Assembly (NCBI RefSeq): GCF_036174265.1
Contig: NZ_CP108055.1
Span: forward strand, 1,240,001 to 1,304,000
Direction of reading: 5' to 3'
DNA: 64,000 bases
Origin: Streptomyces sp. NBC_00285
GTDB taxonomy: Bacteria > Actinomycetota > Actinomycetes > Streptomycetales > Streptomycetaceae
Below are positions 17,267 to 25,622 of this stretch, piece by piece (position 1 is the first letter of the stretch; each line of letters opens with the position of its first letter). The notes below the pieces were generated by a model. That model worked only from the letters and a program-made list of their open reading frames with translations. It searched no databases and was not told the origin of the DNA. Position numbers and translations under genes: made by a program.

Positions 17267-18055
17267 TTAGATGAACTTCTGGCTCGCGAGGTACTCGGCG
17301 AGCTGCTTGCCGCCCTCGCCCTCGTCCTTGACGATCGTGCCCGCGGTACGGGCCGGGCGCTGGGTGGCCGAGTCGACCGTGGTGTAGGAGCCCTCAAGGC
17401 CCACCTGTGCAGCGTCCAGGTCCAGGTCGGACAGGTCCCAGGCCTGCACCGGCTTCTTCTTGGCGGCCATGATGCCCTTGAAAGAGGGGTACCGCGCCTC
17501 GCCCGACTGGTCGGTCACCGACACCACCGCCGGCAGCGAAGCCTCCAGCTGCTCCGAGGCCGCGTCACCGTCGCGACGGCCCTTGACCGTGCCGTCCTGG
17601 ACCGAGACCTCGGAGAGCAGGGTCACCTGCGGGACACCCAGGCGCTCCGCCAGCAGCGCCGGGACCACGCCCATGGTGCCGTCGGTGGAGGCCAGACCGG
17701 AGATCACCAGGTCGTAGCCGGCCTTCTCGATCGCCGCGGCCAGCACCAGCGAGGTACCGATCACATCCGTGCCGTGCAGACCGTCGTCCTCGACGTGGAT
17801 GGCCTTGTCCGCGCCCATGGACAGCGCCTTGCGCAGCGCGTCCTTCGCGTCCTCGGGACCGACGGTCAGCACGGTGACCTCGACGTCGTCATCGGAGTTC
17901 TCCGAGATCTGCAGCGCCTGCTCGACCGCGTACTCGTCCAGCTCGGAGAGCAGACCGTCCACGTCGTCCCGGTCGACGGTCAGGTCATCGGCGAAATGCC
18001 GGTCGCCGGTGGCGTCGGGCACGTACTTCACAGTGACAACGATCCTCAAGCTCAC
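17267..18055 (-). CDS. etfB: Electron transfer flavoprotein beta subunit
   Basis: A 262-residue ETF beta subunit, GTG start with AGGAGAG upstream, opening MSLRIVVTVKYVPDATG. It contains the family core LSELDEYAVEQALQI and LVISGLASTDGTMGVVPALL, which line the AMP site. It partners the alpha subunit at 16228-17190. The pair forms one leftward operon. An imperfect operator-like repeat (TTACT-4-AGTAC) lies about 110 bp upstream, in the promoter region. Confidence 0.96.
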   Translation of the reverse strand: MSLRIVVTVKYVPDATGDRHFADDLTVDRDDVDGLLSELDEYAVEQALQISENSDDDVEVTVLTVGPEDAKDALRKALSMGADKAIHVEDDGLHGTDVIGTSLVLAAAIEKAGYDLVISGLASTDGTMGVVPALLAERLGVPQVTLLSEVSVQDGTVKGRRDGDAASEQLEASLPAVVSVTDQSGEARYPSFKGIMAAKKKPVQAWDLSDLDLDAAQVGLEGSYTTVDSATQRPARTAGTIVKDEGEGGKQLAEYLASQKFI

Positions 18056-18161
18056 GCCGGCTCTCCTACTGCATCGTCATTTTTCGGCTGCCTCTTGCAG
18101 GCAGCATAGGCGCCCCAAGCGGCCGATCCCGGTCGGGGCGGGCTGCGTTCCGACCGCAATA

Positions 18162-18175
18162 TTACTCACCAGTAC
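18162..18175. promoter_or_regulatory. Operator-like inverted repeat upstream of etfB
   Basis: TTACT-CACC-AGTAC forms a near-perfect TTACT-N4-AGTAA repeat (9 of 10 arm bases) in an A/T-rich patch that also contains AATATT, 107 bp upstream of the etfB start. TetR regulators of fatty-acid genes bind sites of this kind. The regulator is unknown. Confidence 0.45.
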
Positions 18176-18281
18176 ACCCAGCTCCTGCCCGCTAAGCAAG
18201 CGCTTTGAACTGTGACCTTCGCAACGCAGCGTAATCGGAACCGGACAGTCGTGCACACCAGCGGAAAAGCTGATGAACCGG

Positions 18282-18791
18282 TCAGCCGCGCAGGCCGTTG
18301 AACTGCCCCTGGTGATAGAGCAGCGGGCGGCCGGCACCCGCGGGGTCGCCGAGGCTCACCTCGGCCAGCACGATGCGGTGGTCCCCTGCGGGCACGCGTG
18401 CGACGACCCGGCAGACCAGCCAGGCGAGAACGCCGTCGAGGACGGGAACCCCCTCGGGCCCCTCGCGCCAGGCAGTGGGCGCACCGAAGCGGTCGGCGCC
18501 GCTGCGGGCGAAGGTGGCGGCCAGCTCTTCCTGGTGCTCGCCGAGTATGTGCACACCCACGTGATCGGCCCGGGACATGGCGGGCCAGCTGGAGGCGCCC
18601 GTTCCGATCCCGAAGGAGAGCATCGGGGGGTCGGCGGACACCGAGGCGAGGGAGGTGGCGGTGAAGCCGACCGGGCCCGTCTCACCACTCGCGGTGATCA
18701 CGGCGACGCCTGCCGCATGCCTCCGGAAGACGGAGCGCAGCAGGTCGGGAGAGGCGAGCCGAGGGGTGTCGACGTCGGGCGTGGCCGTCAT
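18282..18791 (-). CDS. Flavin reductase domain protein (two-component monooxygenase reductase type)
   Basis: A 169-residue protein. The ATG at 18791 has AAGGA upstream and opens MTATPDVDTPRLAS. It has the flavin reductase fold: FRRHAAGVAVITAS, then GFTATSLASVSADPPMLSFG, which binds FMN, and the terminal ADHRIVLAEV region. These enzymes reduce FMN or FAD with NAD(P)H and hand it to a separate monooxygenase, none of which is nearby. A role as a general flavin supplier is possible. The neighbouring luciferase-like monooxygenase in the distant NRPS cluster would need such a reductase, but 39 kb separates them. Confidence 0.9.
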   Translation of the reverse strand: MTATPDVDTPRLASPDLLRSVFRRHAAGVAVITASGETGPVGFTATSLASVSADPPMLSFGIGTGASSWPAMSRADHVGVHILGEHQEELAATFARSGADRFGAPTAWREGPEGVPVLDGVLAWLVCRVVARVPAGDHRIVLAEVSLGDPAGAGRPLLYHQGQFNGLRG

Positions 18792-18999
18792 GCGGTTGTC
18801 CTTCTGCGAGGAGTGCCGAGCTGGACCGTGGCTGCTCAACAGACCGGACAGCACGCGCTCGCGGTGCGGGCGAGATCGACGTGCGCCCGCCCGAACAGAA
18901 GGAGTTCCGTAGGCATGCAGTCAGGCTGACGAGACGCGCTGCATTCAGTCAAGTTCGTTCCGGCGGGTGGGAGATGCCTCACCGGGGGTCCGCCCGGGG

Positions 19000-19428
19000 T
19001 CACACCGCCTCCCCGATCGCCGCTATGACGTCCGCCTTGCGGGGCTGGCCGGTGGCCCTGCGTACGACCCTGCCGTCGGCGTCGAGGACCAGCACGGTCG
19101 GCGTCTTGAGGATGTCGAGCTCGCGGACCAGGCCGAGGTTCTTCTCCGCGTCGATCTCGACATGGGCCACACCCGGGACCAGGCCGGCGACCTCGCCCAG
19201 CACTCGCCGGGTCGCCCGGCAGGGCGCACAGAAGGCGCTCGAGAACTGGACCAGCGTGGCGCGTTCACCCAGTTCCTGGCCCAACTCGGCCGCGCCGAGC
19301 CTCTTGTCGTCGTCGCGCCCGCGCACCCGTACTCTCCCGCTCCGCCGCCGTTGCAGCACTCCGAAGCCGCTCGCCGCCGCGAGCACCACCATGCACACCA
19401 CAAGTCCGGTCATCACCTGCACAAGCAT
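19000..19428 (-). CDS. Membrane-anchored thioredoxin-like protein
   Basis: A 142-residue protein. An amino-terminal membrane segment (MLVQVMTGLVVCMVVLAAAS) anchors it, a basic stretch RRRSGRVRVRGR follows, and then a thioredoxin fold whose active site is CAPC inside LVQFSSAFCAPCRATRR. The cis-Pro turn is LDILKTPTVLVLD. The topology implied by the Arg-rich run puts the thioredoxin domain on the cytoplasmic side; this is inference from charge. It is divergent from the DUF4395 protein gene 61 bp away, so one regulatory region serves both. Confidence 0.9.
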   Translation of the reverse strand: MLVQVMTGLVVCMVVLAAASGFGVLQRRRSGRVRVRGRDDDKRLGAAELGQELGERATLVQFSSAFCAPCRATRRVLGEVAGLVPGVAHVEIDAEKNLGLVRELDILKTPTVLVLDADGRVVRRATGQPRKADVIAAIGEAV

Positions 19429-19488
19429 TCACGAGACTGCAAAGATTCCCGACTCCCTGCGGCCCGTCCGTTGCGGAATGCTGGATTC

Positions 19489-19905
19489 ATGGACATTGAT
19501 GCAAGGGGACCGCGCTTCGGTGCGGCCGTGACGACCGTCGTCCTGGCGGCCGTTCTGATCACGGGCAGCTTCTGGCTGCTGGCCTGGCAGACGCTGGCGT
19601 TCGCGCTGGGCGCGGCGGGCGGGGTGGGCCGATCGCCGTACGGCTGGCTGTTCCGCAGGGCCGTAAGGCCCCGGATCGGGGCGCCGACCGAGTTCGAGTC
19701 GCCGGAACCGCCGCGGTTCGCGCAGGCCGTGGGCCTCGCTTTCGCGGGGCTGGGACTCGTCGGCTACGGGATCGGGCCGGAGTGGCTCGGGCTCGCCGCC
19801 ACCGGAGCGGCCCTGGCGGCGGCGTTCCTCAACGCCACGTTCGGGTACTGCCTGGGATGCGAGATGTACCTGCTCGTGCGGCGGGTGACGGTACGCGCGG
19901 AGTAA
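19489..19905 (+). CDS. DUF4395 membrane protein
   Basis: A 138-residue protein. The ATG at 19489 gives MDIDARGPRFGAAVTTVVLA. It has about four membrane helices, with two at each end flanking a short loop RPRIGAPTEFESPEPPRFAQ. The last helix region contains YCLGCEMYL, a Cys-X2-Cys pair characteristic of DUF4395. The function of this family is not established. A redox partner role is suggested by the divergent thioredoxin-like gene and by the paired cysteines; this is inference. Confidence 0.88.
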   Translation: MDIDARGPRFGAAVTTVVLAAVLITGSFWLLAWQTLAFALGAAGGVGRSPYGWLFRRAVRPRIGAPTEFESPEPPRFAQAVGLAFAGLGLVGYGIGPEWLGLAATGAALAAAFLNATFGYCLGCEMYLLVRRVTVRAE

Positions 19906-20092
19906 AGGTGCCGTAAAAGCCCAAGGTGGATCACCGGGTGGACGTGACAAGAATCTCGCCCGAGGCGGGCGTCAGGACTGGCTCCCCGCCCGTTCTTGGG
20001 GCACGATCTGCGAGATGCCGTAGACCTACGGCTGCGTAACTTAATGCCGGGACTCGCCTTCTCCGGCAGAGCAGGAAGGGCTCACCCCGCCC

Positions 20093-20821
20093 ATGGCAGA
20101 GCTTGTCTACCGCCCCGTCGTCGGATTCGCCCAGGCGCTGTTCAAGGCCTGGGACCTCAAGATCGACTGCAAGGGTTCGGAGAACATCCCGCGCTCGGGC
20201 GGCGCGGTTCTGGTGAGCAACCACATCAGCTACCTGGACTTCGTCTTCAACGGCATGGCAGCGCTCCCGCAGAAGCGTCTCGTGCGTTTCATGGCGAAGG
20301 AGTCCGTCTTCCGCCACAAGATCTCGGGTCCGCTGATGCGCGGAATGAAGCACATCCCGGTCGACCGCACCCAGGGCGAGACGGCCTACGCCCACGCCCT
20401 GGAGTCGCTGCGGTCGGGTGAGATCATCGGGGTCTTCCCCGAGGCGACCATCTCGCAGTCCTTCACGCTCAAGAGCTTCAAGTCGGGTGCGGCACGACTG
20501 GCCCAGGAGGCGGGCGTACCGCTGATCCCGATGGCCCTCTGGGGCACCCAGCGGATCTGGACCAAGGGCCACCCGCGCAACTTCAAGCGCAGCCACATCC
20601 CGATCACGATGCGGGTCGGTGAGGCGATCGAGGCTTCGCGGGACAAGTACGCGGGGGCGATCACCCGACAGTTGCGGGAGCGGGTCAACGAGTTGCTGGA
20701 AGCCGCTCAGCGGGCCTATCCGGTGCGCCCCAAGGGGCCGGACGACACCTGGTGGATGCCGGCCCATCTCGGCGGTACGGCGCCCACTCCGGAACAGGTG
20801 CGGGAGACCGAGGCCCGGTAG
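20093..20821 (+). CDS. plsC: 1-acyl-sn-glycerol-3-phosphate acyltransferase
   Basis: A 242-residue membrane-associated acyltransferase that adds the second acyl chain in phosphatidic acid synthesis. Motif I is NHISYLD (43-49) with His-44 and Asp-49. Motif III appears as FPEATIS (115-121), a variant of FPEGTRS. The amino end AELVYRPVVGFAQALFKAW is the usual amphipathic anchor. It has no close neighbours in the same direction and is followed by a leftward gene. Confidence 0.9.
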   Translation: MAELVYRPVVGFAQALFKAWDLKIDCKGSENIPRSGGAVLVSNHISYLDFVFNGMAALPQKRLVRFMAKESVFRHKISGPLMRGMKHIPVDRTQGETAYAHALESLRSGEIIGVFPEATISQSFTLKSFKSGAARLAQEAGVPLIPMALWGTQRIWTKGHPRNFKRSHIPITMRVGEAIEASRDKYAGAITRQLRERVNELLEAAQRAYPVRPKGPDDTWWMPAHLGGTAPTPEQVRETEAR

Positions 20822-20898
20822 CTGTTCGGCTGCGGGTGCGTCGGGGTCGGCCGCGCGCCACTCCGTGCCCCCGGAGGGCGCTTCGGCGAGGCGTGCCC

Positions 20899-21471
20899 TC
20901 AGAGTGCGGTGGGGAGCGTTCGCCAGAGGGACGGCCGGTCGGGGGCGGCCCTGAGCGCGCTCAGGACGGCCGGGTGCGGTTCGGCGTGGAGCTCGGGGCA
21001 GTCCGTCTCGCCGGACTCCGGGTCGGGCATGAAGGCCAGCCGCTCGCCGTCGAGGGAGAACTGAGCGTCCACACCGGGCTTGTTGCCCCGGGGGTCCTGG
21101 CGGTGCCAGGCGCCGTTGAACCGCACCGCGACCAGACCGTGCACCACGTCGAACTTCTGATAGCAGAACGCGGTCGGGATGTCCTCCGCGCGCAGCAGGG
21201 CGGCCAGCGCGTGGGCCTTGGCGTAACAGATACCGGTGCGCTGCTCCAGGACGTCGGACGCCCGCCAGGTGACGCGCAGGTCACCGGAGTCCTGCGAGTG
21301 CGGGATGGTGTCGCGCACGAACTCGAACGCCAGGCGCGCATAGGCATACGAGTCCACCGCCTCCTTGGCGAGGCGAGCGGCCGCCTCTCGGACAACCGGA
21401 TGGCCATGGTCGATGACCTCGTCGGCGGCCAAGTAGGCGGAAAGGTCGGGGGTCTTCTGGATCAGCTCCAT
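20899..21471 (-). CDS. Transglutaminase-like domain protein
   Basis: A 190-residue cytoplasmic protein. I use the ATG at 21471 (MELIQKTPDLSAYLAADEV); a GTG ten codons upstream is possible. The Cys of GICYAKAHALAALLRA and the His of HGLVAVRFNGAWHRQD (about 130) with the nearby Asp fit the transglutaminase-like Cys-His-Asp triad. Proteins of this group may act as proteases, or may be inactive binders. Substrate unknown. A strongly A/T-rich patch with two near-palindromes lies just upstream (21505-21534), so expression is probably regulated. Confidence 0.88.
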   Translation of the reverse strand: MELIQKTPDLSAYLAADEVIDHGHPVVREAAARLAKEAVDSYAYARLAFEFVRDTIPHSQDSGDLRVTWRASDVLEQRTGICYAKAHALAALLRAEDIPTAFCYQKFDVVHGLVAVRFNGAWHRQDPRGNKPGVDAQFSLDGERLAFMPDPESGETDCPELHAEPHPAVLSALRAAPDRPSLWRTLPTAL

Positions 21472-21504
21472 GCCTGCAGAGCATAAGAAGACGATCACCA
21501 CACG

Positions 21505-21534
21505 TCAATAAATTTACTGAATACAGCATATTCA
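21505..21534. promoter_or_regulatory. A/T-rich double palindrome upstream of the transglutaminase-like gene
   Basis: TCAATAAATTTACTGA (21505-21520) matches its reverse complement at 14 of 16 positions, and TGAATA-CAGCA-TATTCA (21518-21534) follows with perfect 6-bp arms, overlapping the last codons of the convergent-side gene. In a genome this G/C-rich, 30 bp of this composition at 34 bp from a start looks like a promoter with operators. Confidence 0.6.
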
Positions 21535-22044
21535 TGCGGCGTAGCAGTGCACGGCGACCAACTGGGACGCGCTCCACCGCTGTTCGACCGTTGCCAGCCT
21601 CGTCCAGCCCAGCCGTTCGTAGAGAGCCGCAGCCGCGGTGTCCGAGGCGACCACATCGAGCACCGGGTGCAGGCGGTGACGCCTCGCCTCCTCCACCGCT
21701 CGGCCGATCAGCAGCGCGCCGATCCCGTACCCTCTCGCCTGCGGAGCGACGAACAGCCGGCCGACCACCGCGGCCTCTTCGCTGCTCGTGCCGTTCCGCT
21801 CGCTCCACAGGACCGGGGCCAGGTCGCCCTCCTCGCTGCGGGAGATGCTGACGTGGCCCGCCACCCGGCCGTCCGACTCGGCGACCCAGCTGCCCAGGGC
21901 CGAGGCCTGCGCCAGCCATTCACCGGGCCGCGCAGGCCAGTTCACCGGGTAGCCGTCGCGCCGATGGACCTCCCCCAGCACTCGTACGCATTCCTCGATG
22001 TCGTCCTCGGTCCTCGGCCGAACCCGGTGTTCTGTTCTGTCCAC
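21532..22044 (-). CDS. GNAT-family N-acetyltransferase
   Basis: A 170-residue acetyltransferase. I use the GTG at 22044 (VDRTEHRVRPRTEDD), which avoids running into the threonine aldolase gene. The GNAT core shows motif A in GRLFVAPQARGYGIGALLIGRAVEEARR (Gly-rich acetyl-CoA loop) and the C-terminal LDVVASDTAAAALYERLGW. It is 42 bp downstream of the threonine aldolase gene on the same strand and may be the last gene of that operon. Substrate is not predictable. Confidence 0.9.
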   Translation of the reverse strand: MDRTEHRVRPRTEDDIEECVRVLGEVHRRDGYPVNWPARPGEWLAQASALGSWVAESDGRVAGHVSISRSEEGDLAPVLWSERNGTSSEEAAVVGRLFVAPQARGYGIGALLIGRAVEEARRHRLHPVLDVVASDTAAAALYERLGWTRLATVEQRWSASQLVAVHCYAA

Positions 22045-22085
22045 ACCGGCATGCAAGCACAGGTGCCTTCCGGCACGCGCGTGCG

Positions 22086-23156
22086 TCAGCGCGCCATCTC
22101 CTCCTTGAGCGCGGCCACGAACGCGTCCACGTCGTCCTCGGTCGTGTCGTAGGCGCACATCCAGCGCACGACGCCCGCGGTCTCGTCCCAGAAGTAGAAG
22201 CGGAAGCGTTTCTGGAGCCGCTCGCTCACGTCGTGCGGAAGCTGGGCGAAGACGCCGTTGGCCTGCACCGGGTAGAGGATCTCCACGCCGTGGACGGCGC
22301 GGACGCCCTCGGCCAGGCGCTGGGCCATCTCGTTGGCGTGGCGGGCGTTGCGCAGCCACAGGTCCTTGGCGAGCAGGGCCTCCAACTGCACCGAAACGAA
22401 GCGCATCTTGGAGGCGAGCTGCATGGACAGCTTGCGCAGATGCTTCATGTGGGAGACCGCGTCCTGGTTGATCACCACGACCGCCTCGCCGAACAGCGCG
22501 CCGTTCTTCGTCCCGCCGAGGGAGAGGATGTCGACGCCGACGGCGTTGGTGAACGTCCGCATCGGGACGTCGAGGGAGGCCGCCGCGTTGGCTATGCGGG
22601 ACCCGTCCAGGTGCACCTTCATGCCGTGCGCGTGAGCGTGGTCGCAGATCGCGCGGATCTCGTCCGGCGTGTAGAGCGTGCCGAGTTCCGTGCTCTGGGT
22701 GATCGAGACGACCTGGGGCATCGCGCGGTGCTCGTCGTCCCAGCCGTACGCCTGCCTGTCGATCAGTTCCGGGGTCAGCTTGCCGTCGGGCGCCGCGACG
22801 GCAAGCAGCTTCAGGCCGCCCATCCGTTCGGGGGCGCCGCCCTCGTCGACGTTGATGTGCGCGCTCTCCGCGCAGATCACCGCGCCCCAGCGGTCGGTGA
22901 CCGCCTGGAGCGCGACGACGTTGGCGCCGGTGCCGTTGAAGACCGGGAAGGCCTCCGCCGTGGCCCCGAAGTGGCTGCGGATGATGCCCTGGAGGTTCTC
23001 GGTGTAGTCGTCCTCGCCGTACGCGACCTGGTGGCCGCCGTTGGCGAGGGCCAGGGCGGCGAGGACCTCCGGGTGGGCGCCGGCGTAGTTGTCGCTGGCG
23101 AAGCCCCGGCTGTCCGGGTCGTGGTGACGCCGCGCGTCGGTCTTCTGAGGGTTCAC
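22086..23156 (-). CDS. Low-specificity L-threonine aldolase-type PLP enzyme
   Basis: A 356-residue fold-type I PLP enzyme. The GTG at 23156 overlaps the upstream SDR stop by 4 bp (GTGA), so the genes are translationally coupled. It shows RGFASDNYAGAHPEVLAALA at the amino end, YGEDDYTENLQ, the AESAHINVDEGGAPERMGG region, and the PLP lysine in SLGGTKNGALFGEAVV. These enzymes split threonine or related beta-hydroxy-amino acids into glycine and an aldehyde. It is the third gene of the DUF6421-SDR-aldolase group. Confidence 0.93.
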   Translation of the reverse strand: MNPQKTDARRHHDPDSRGFASDNYAGAHPEVLAALALANGGHQVAYGEDDYTENLQGIIRSHFGATAEAFPVFNGTGANVVALQAVTDRWGAVICAESAHINVDEGGAPERMGGLKLLAVAAPDGKLTPELIDRQAYGWDDEHRAMPQVVSITQSTELGTLYTPDEIRAICDHAHAHGMKVHLDGSRIANAAASLDVPMRTFTNAVGVDILSLGGTKNGALFGEAVVVINQDAVSHMKHLRKLSMQLASKMRFVSVQLEALLAKDLWLRNARHANEMAQRLAEGVRAVHGVEILYPVQANGVFAQLPHDVSERLQKRFRFYFWDETAGVVRWMCAYDTTEDDVDAFVAALKEEMAR

Positions 23157-23902
23157 GGCTTCTCGGTGAGCCACAGACGGTTTCCGTTCACTTCTTCGGC
23201 GGGCTTCTCCCAGACCTCGGCGATGGCCGCCGCGAGGTCCTTGACGTCCGTGAAGCCCGCGAACTTCGCGTTGGGACGCTCGGCGCGCATCGCCTCGTGC
23301 ACCAACGCCTTCACCACCAGGATGGTGGCCGCCGAGGTGAGCTCCGCACCCGCCCCCGCCTTACGGAAGAAGTCGGCCATGGCGAGCGTCCAGACCTCGG
23401 CGGCCGCCTTGGCGGCGGCGTAGGCGGCGTTGCCCGCGGTGGGCCTGGTCGCGCCCGCCGCGCTGATCAGCACATAGCGGCCCCGGTCACTGCGCTGGAG
23501 CACCTCGGAGAACGCGAGGGACGTGTGCTGCACGGTGCGGATGAGCAGCAGCTCCAGGAAGTCCCAGTCGTCGAGGCTGGTCTTGACGAAGGTCTCACTG
23601 CCACGCCAGCCGCCCACGAGGTGGACCACGCCGTCGACCCGGCCGAAGTCCTTCTCGATGCCGGCGGCCCAGTCCCGCGTGGACTTCAGGTCGAGCAGGT
23701 CGACGGGCTCCCCGGTGACGGTGGCACCGCCGCCCGCGTCCCTGGCCGCGCCCACCGCCTCCGCGAGCCGGACGGGATCGTTGTCCGCGCCGACGACGGT
23801 CGCGCCCGCCTCGGCCAGCCGGACGAGTGCCGCGCGCCCCGCGGGCCCGCCCGCTCCGGCCACCGCGATCACCGCACCGCTGAGAGCTCCGTTCCCCGCC
23901 AT
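23153..23902 (-). CDS. SDR-family oxidoreductase
   Basis: A 249-residue short-chain dehydrogenase/reductase. The ATG at 23902 follows CAGGAGGCGAAGAAC, a strong site. A GTG at 23959 overlapping the upstream stop by 4 bp is the alternative and would add 19 residues. The nucleotide loop is VAVAGAGGPAGRAA, an atypical TGxxxGxG variant with AGAGGPAGR. The active site is YAAAKAAAEVWTLAM with Tyr and Lys, and SAAG upstream gives the Ser. It sits between DUF6421 and the aldolase in a coupled operon. Substrate unknown. Confidence 0.9.
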   Translation of the reverse strand: MAGNGALSGAVIAVAGAGGPAGRAALVRLAEAGATVVGADNDPVRLAEAVGAARDAGGGATVTGEPVDLLDLKSTRDWAAGIEKDFGRVDGVVHLVGGWRGSETFVKTSLDDWDFLELLLIRTVQHTSLAFSEVLQRSDRGRYVLISAAGATRPTAGNAAYAAAKAAAEVWTLAMADFFRKAGAGAELTSAATILVVKALVHEAMRAERPNAKFAGFTDVKDLAAAIAEVWEKPAEEVNGNRLWLTEKP

Positions 23903-23955
23903 GTTCTTCGCCTCCTGCTGAGCTGTGTTCCCGGTCGCGCGCAAGTCGGCACCGC

Positions 23956-25353
23956 TCACGCGGCGGCCCGCGCGGCACTCTCCGCGGTGATGCCCCGGGT
24001 GGAGGCGATCACGTTCTTCAGCTTCTTGGAGAGGGCCTCATAGAACATGCTCAGCGGAAACTCGTCCGGAAGCACGTCATCGACGAGTTTCCGGGGCGGC
24101 AGGGACAGGTCGAGGGCGTCGGGACCCTTGGCCCACCTGGAGCCCGGGTGCGGTGCCAGATAGGTGGAGACGAGCTCGTACCCGGCGAACCAGTGGACGA
24201 GCTTCGGGCGGTCGATGCCGTCGCGGTAGAGCTGCTCGATGTCGGCGCACAGCTGGTTGGTGACCTGCGGGGCGCGCTGCCAGTCGATGAACAGCTTGTT
24301 GTCGGTCCAGCGGACCACGTCGTGCTTGCGCAGGTAGGCGAAGAGGAGCTGGCCGCCGAGGCCGTCGTAGTTGCGCACCCGCTCACCGGTGACGGGGAAG
24401 CGGAACATGCGGTCGAAGAGGACCGCGTACTGCACGTCACGGGCCTGCGGGACGCCGTCGGCCTCCAGCTTCACGGCCTCCCTGAAGGCGGTGAGGTCAC
24501 AACGCAGCTCCTCGAGGCCGTACATCCAGAAGGGCTGGCGCTGCTTGATCATGAACGGGTCGAAGGGCAGGTCGCCGTGGCTGTGGGTGCGGTCGTGGAC
24601 CATGTCCCACAGGACGAAGGCCTCCTCGCAGCGCGTCTGGTCGTGCACCATCGCGGCGATGTCCCCGGGAAGTTCCACACCGAGGATGTCGACGGCGGCC
24701 TCGGTGACCCGGCGGAAGCGGGCGGCCTCCCGGTCGCAGAAGATGCCGCCCCAGGAGAAGCGTTCCGGTGCCTCGCGTACGGCGATGGTCTCCGGGAAGA
24801 GGACGGCGGAGTTGGTGTCGTAGCCGGCCGTGAAGTCCTCGAACTTGATGCCGCAGAACAGCGGGTTGTCGTAGCGGGTGCGTTCCAGTTCGGCCAGCCA
24901 GTCGGGCCAGACCATGCGCAGTACGACCGCTTCGAGGTTGCGGTCGGGGTTGCCGTTCTGCGTGTACATCGGGAAGACGACCAGGTGCTGGAGGCCGTCG
25001 GCGCGAGCCACGGCGGGCTGGAAGGCCAGCAGGGAGTCGAGGAAGTCGGGCACCTCGAAGCCTCCCTCGGCCCAGCGCCGGAGGTCCTTCACGAGGGCCC
25101 CGTGGTAGTCGGCGTCGTGCGCAAGCAGCGGGGACAGCTCCTCGACGCTGTCGACGACACGCCGTACGGCAGCCTCGGCGTCCGCACGTCCCGGCGCTCC
25201 CTCTGCCTCGAAGTCGATCGACCCGTCCTTGGACTGCCATGGCCGGATCCGCTCCACGGCATCCTTGAGCACAGGCCATGCCGGGTGCTCCACCACCCTG
25301 GTCATGGGGGGAACGTGGTCCCCCGAAGTCGCCTGCGCAAGAATTTCCGTCAT
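23956..25353 (-). CDS. DUF6421 family protein
   Basis: A 465-residue soluble protein without recognised catalytic motifs, assigned to the actinobacterial family DUF6421. Distinctive segments include HPAWPVLKDAVERIRPW and VFPMYTQNGNPDRNLEAVVL, and DMVHDRTHSHGDLPFDPFM, which holds a His/Asp cluster that might bind metal. The ATG at 25353 follows GGAGGATGGGAC, so start confidence is high. It is the first gene of the coupled leftward operon with SDR and threonine aldolase, which suggests a shared amino-acid or metabolite pathway. No function is known. Confidence 0.9.
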   Translation of the reverse strand: MTEILAQATSGDHVPPMTRVVEHPAWPVLKDAVERIRPWQSKDGSIDFEAEGAPGRADAEAAVRRVVDSVEELSPLLAHDADYHGALVKDLRRWAEGGFEVPDFLDSLLAFQPAVARADGLQHLVVFPMYTQNGNPDRNLEAVVLRMVWPDWLAELERTRYDNPLFCGIKFEDFTAGYDTNSAVLFPETIAVREAPERFSWGGIFCDREAARFRRVTEAAVDILGVELPGDIAAMVHDQTRCEEAFVLWDMVHDRTHSHGDLPFDPFMIKQRQPFWMYGLEELRCDLTAFREAVKLEADGVPQARDVQYAVLFDRMFRFPVTGERVRNYDGLGGQLLFAYLRKHDVVRWTDNKLFIDWQRAPQVTNQLCADIEQLYRDGIDRPKLVHWFAGYELVSTYLAPHPGSRWAKGPDALDLSLPPRKLVDDVLPDEFPLSMFYEALSKKLKNVIASTRGITAESAARAAA

Positions 25354-25377
25354 GTCCCATCCTCCACGGGAGAACCT

Positions 25378-25404
25378 CTCGTATGGAGACCGTATACATA
25401 CGAG
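25378..25404. promoter_or_regulatory. Inverted repeat in the DUF6421 promoter region
   Basis: CTCGTAT and ATACGAG are perfect 7-bp arms 13 bp apart, enclosing GTATAC, 25-51 bp upstream of the DUF6421 start. This fits an operator overlapping a promoter -10 region. The rest of the 25354-25622 gap shows no gene. Confidence 0.55.
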
Positions 25405-25622
25405 CTTCCGTCCAGCAAGGGCAGACTCGGGAAGTTATCCTGCGCAACCCAATGGTCACCGGATTTTTTCCTGCCGAGTGCCATGAACGCCGCGATTCCG
25501 GGTAACCGAGGCGATGACACCACGCCTCACGGGATCCCCGTGTACACAAGGGTCCATCACACGGCGTAGCCGTTAGGCTGCGGCTCTGCACCGAGCCGCC
25601 GTCGACGGAAGCGAGTTGAACG

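Noticed and set aside
21532..22359. 275-codon version of the GNAT protein
   Set aside because: Its first 100 codons run antisense-free through the aldolase gene in another frame and have no GNAT character; GTG at 22044 is used.
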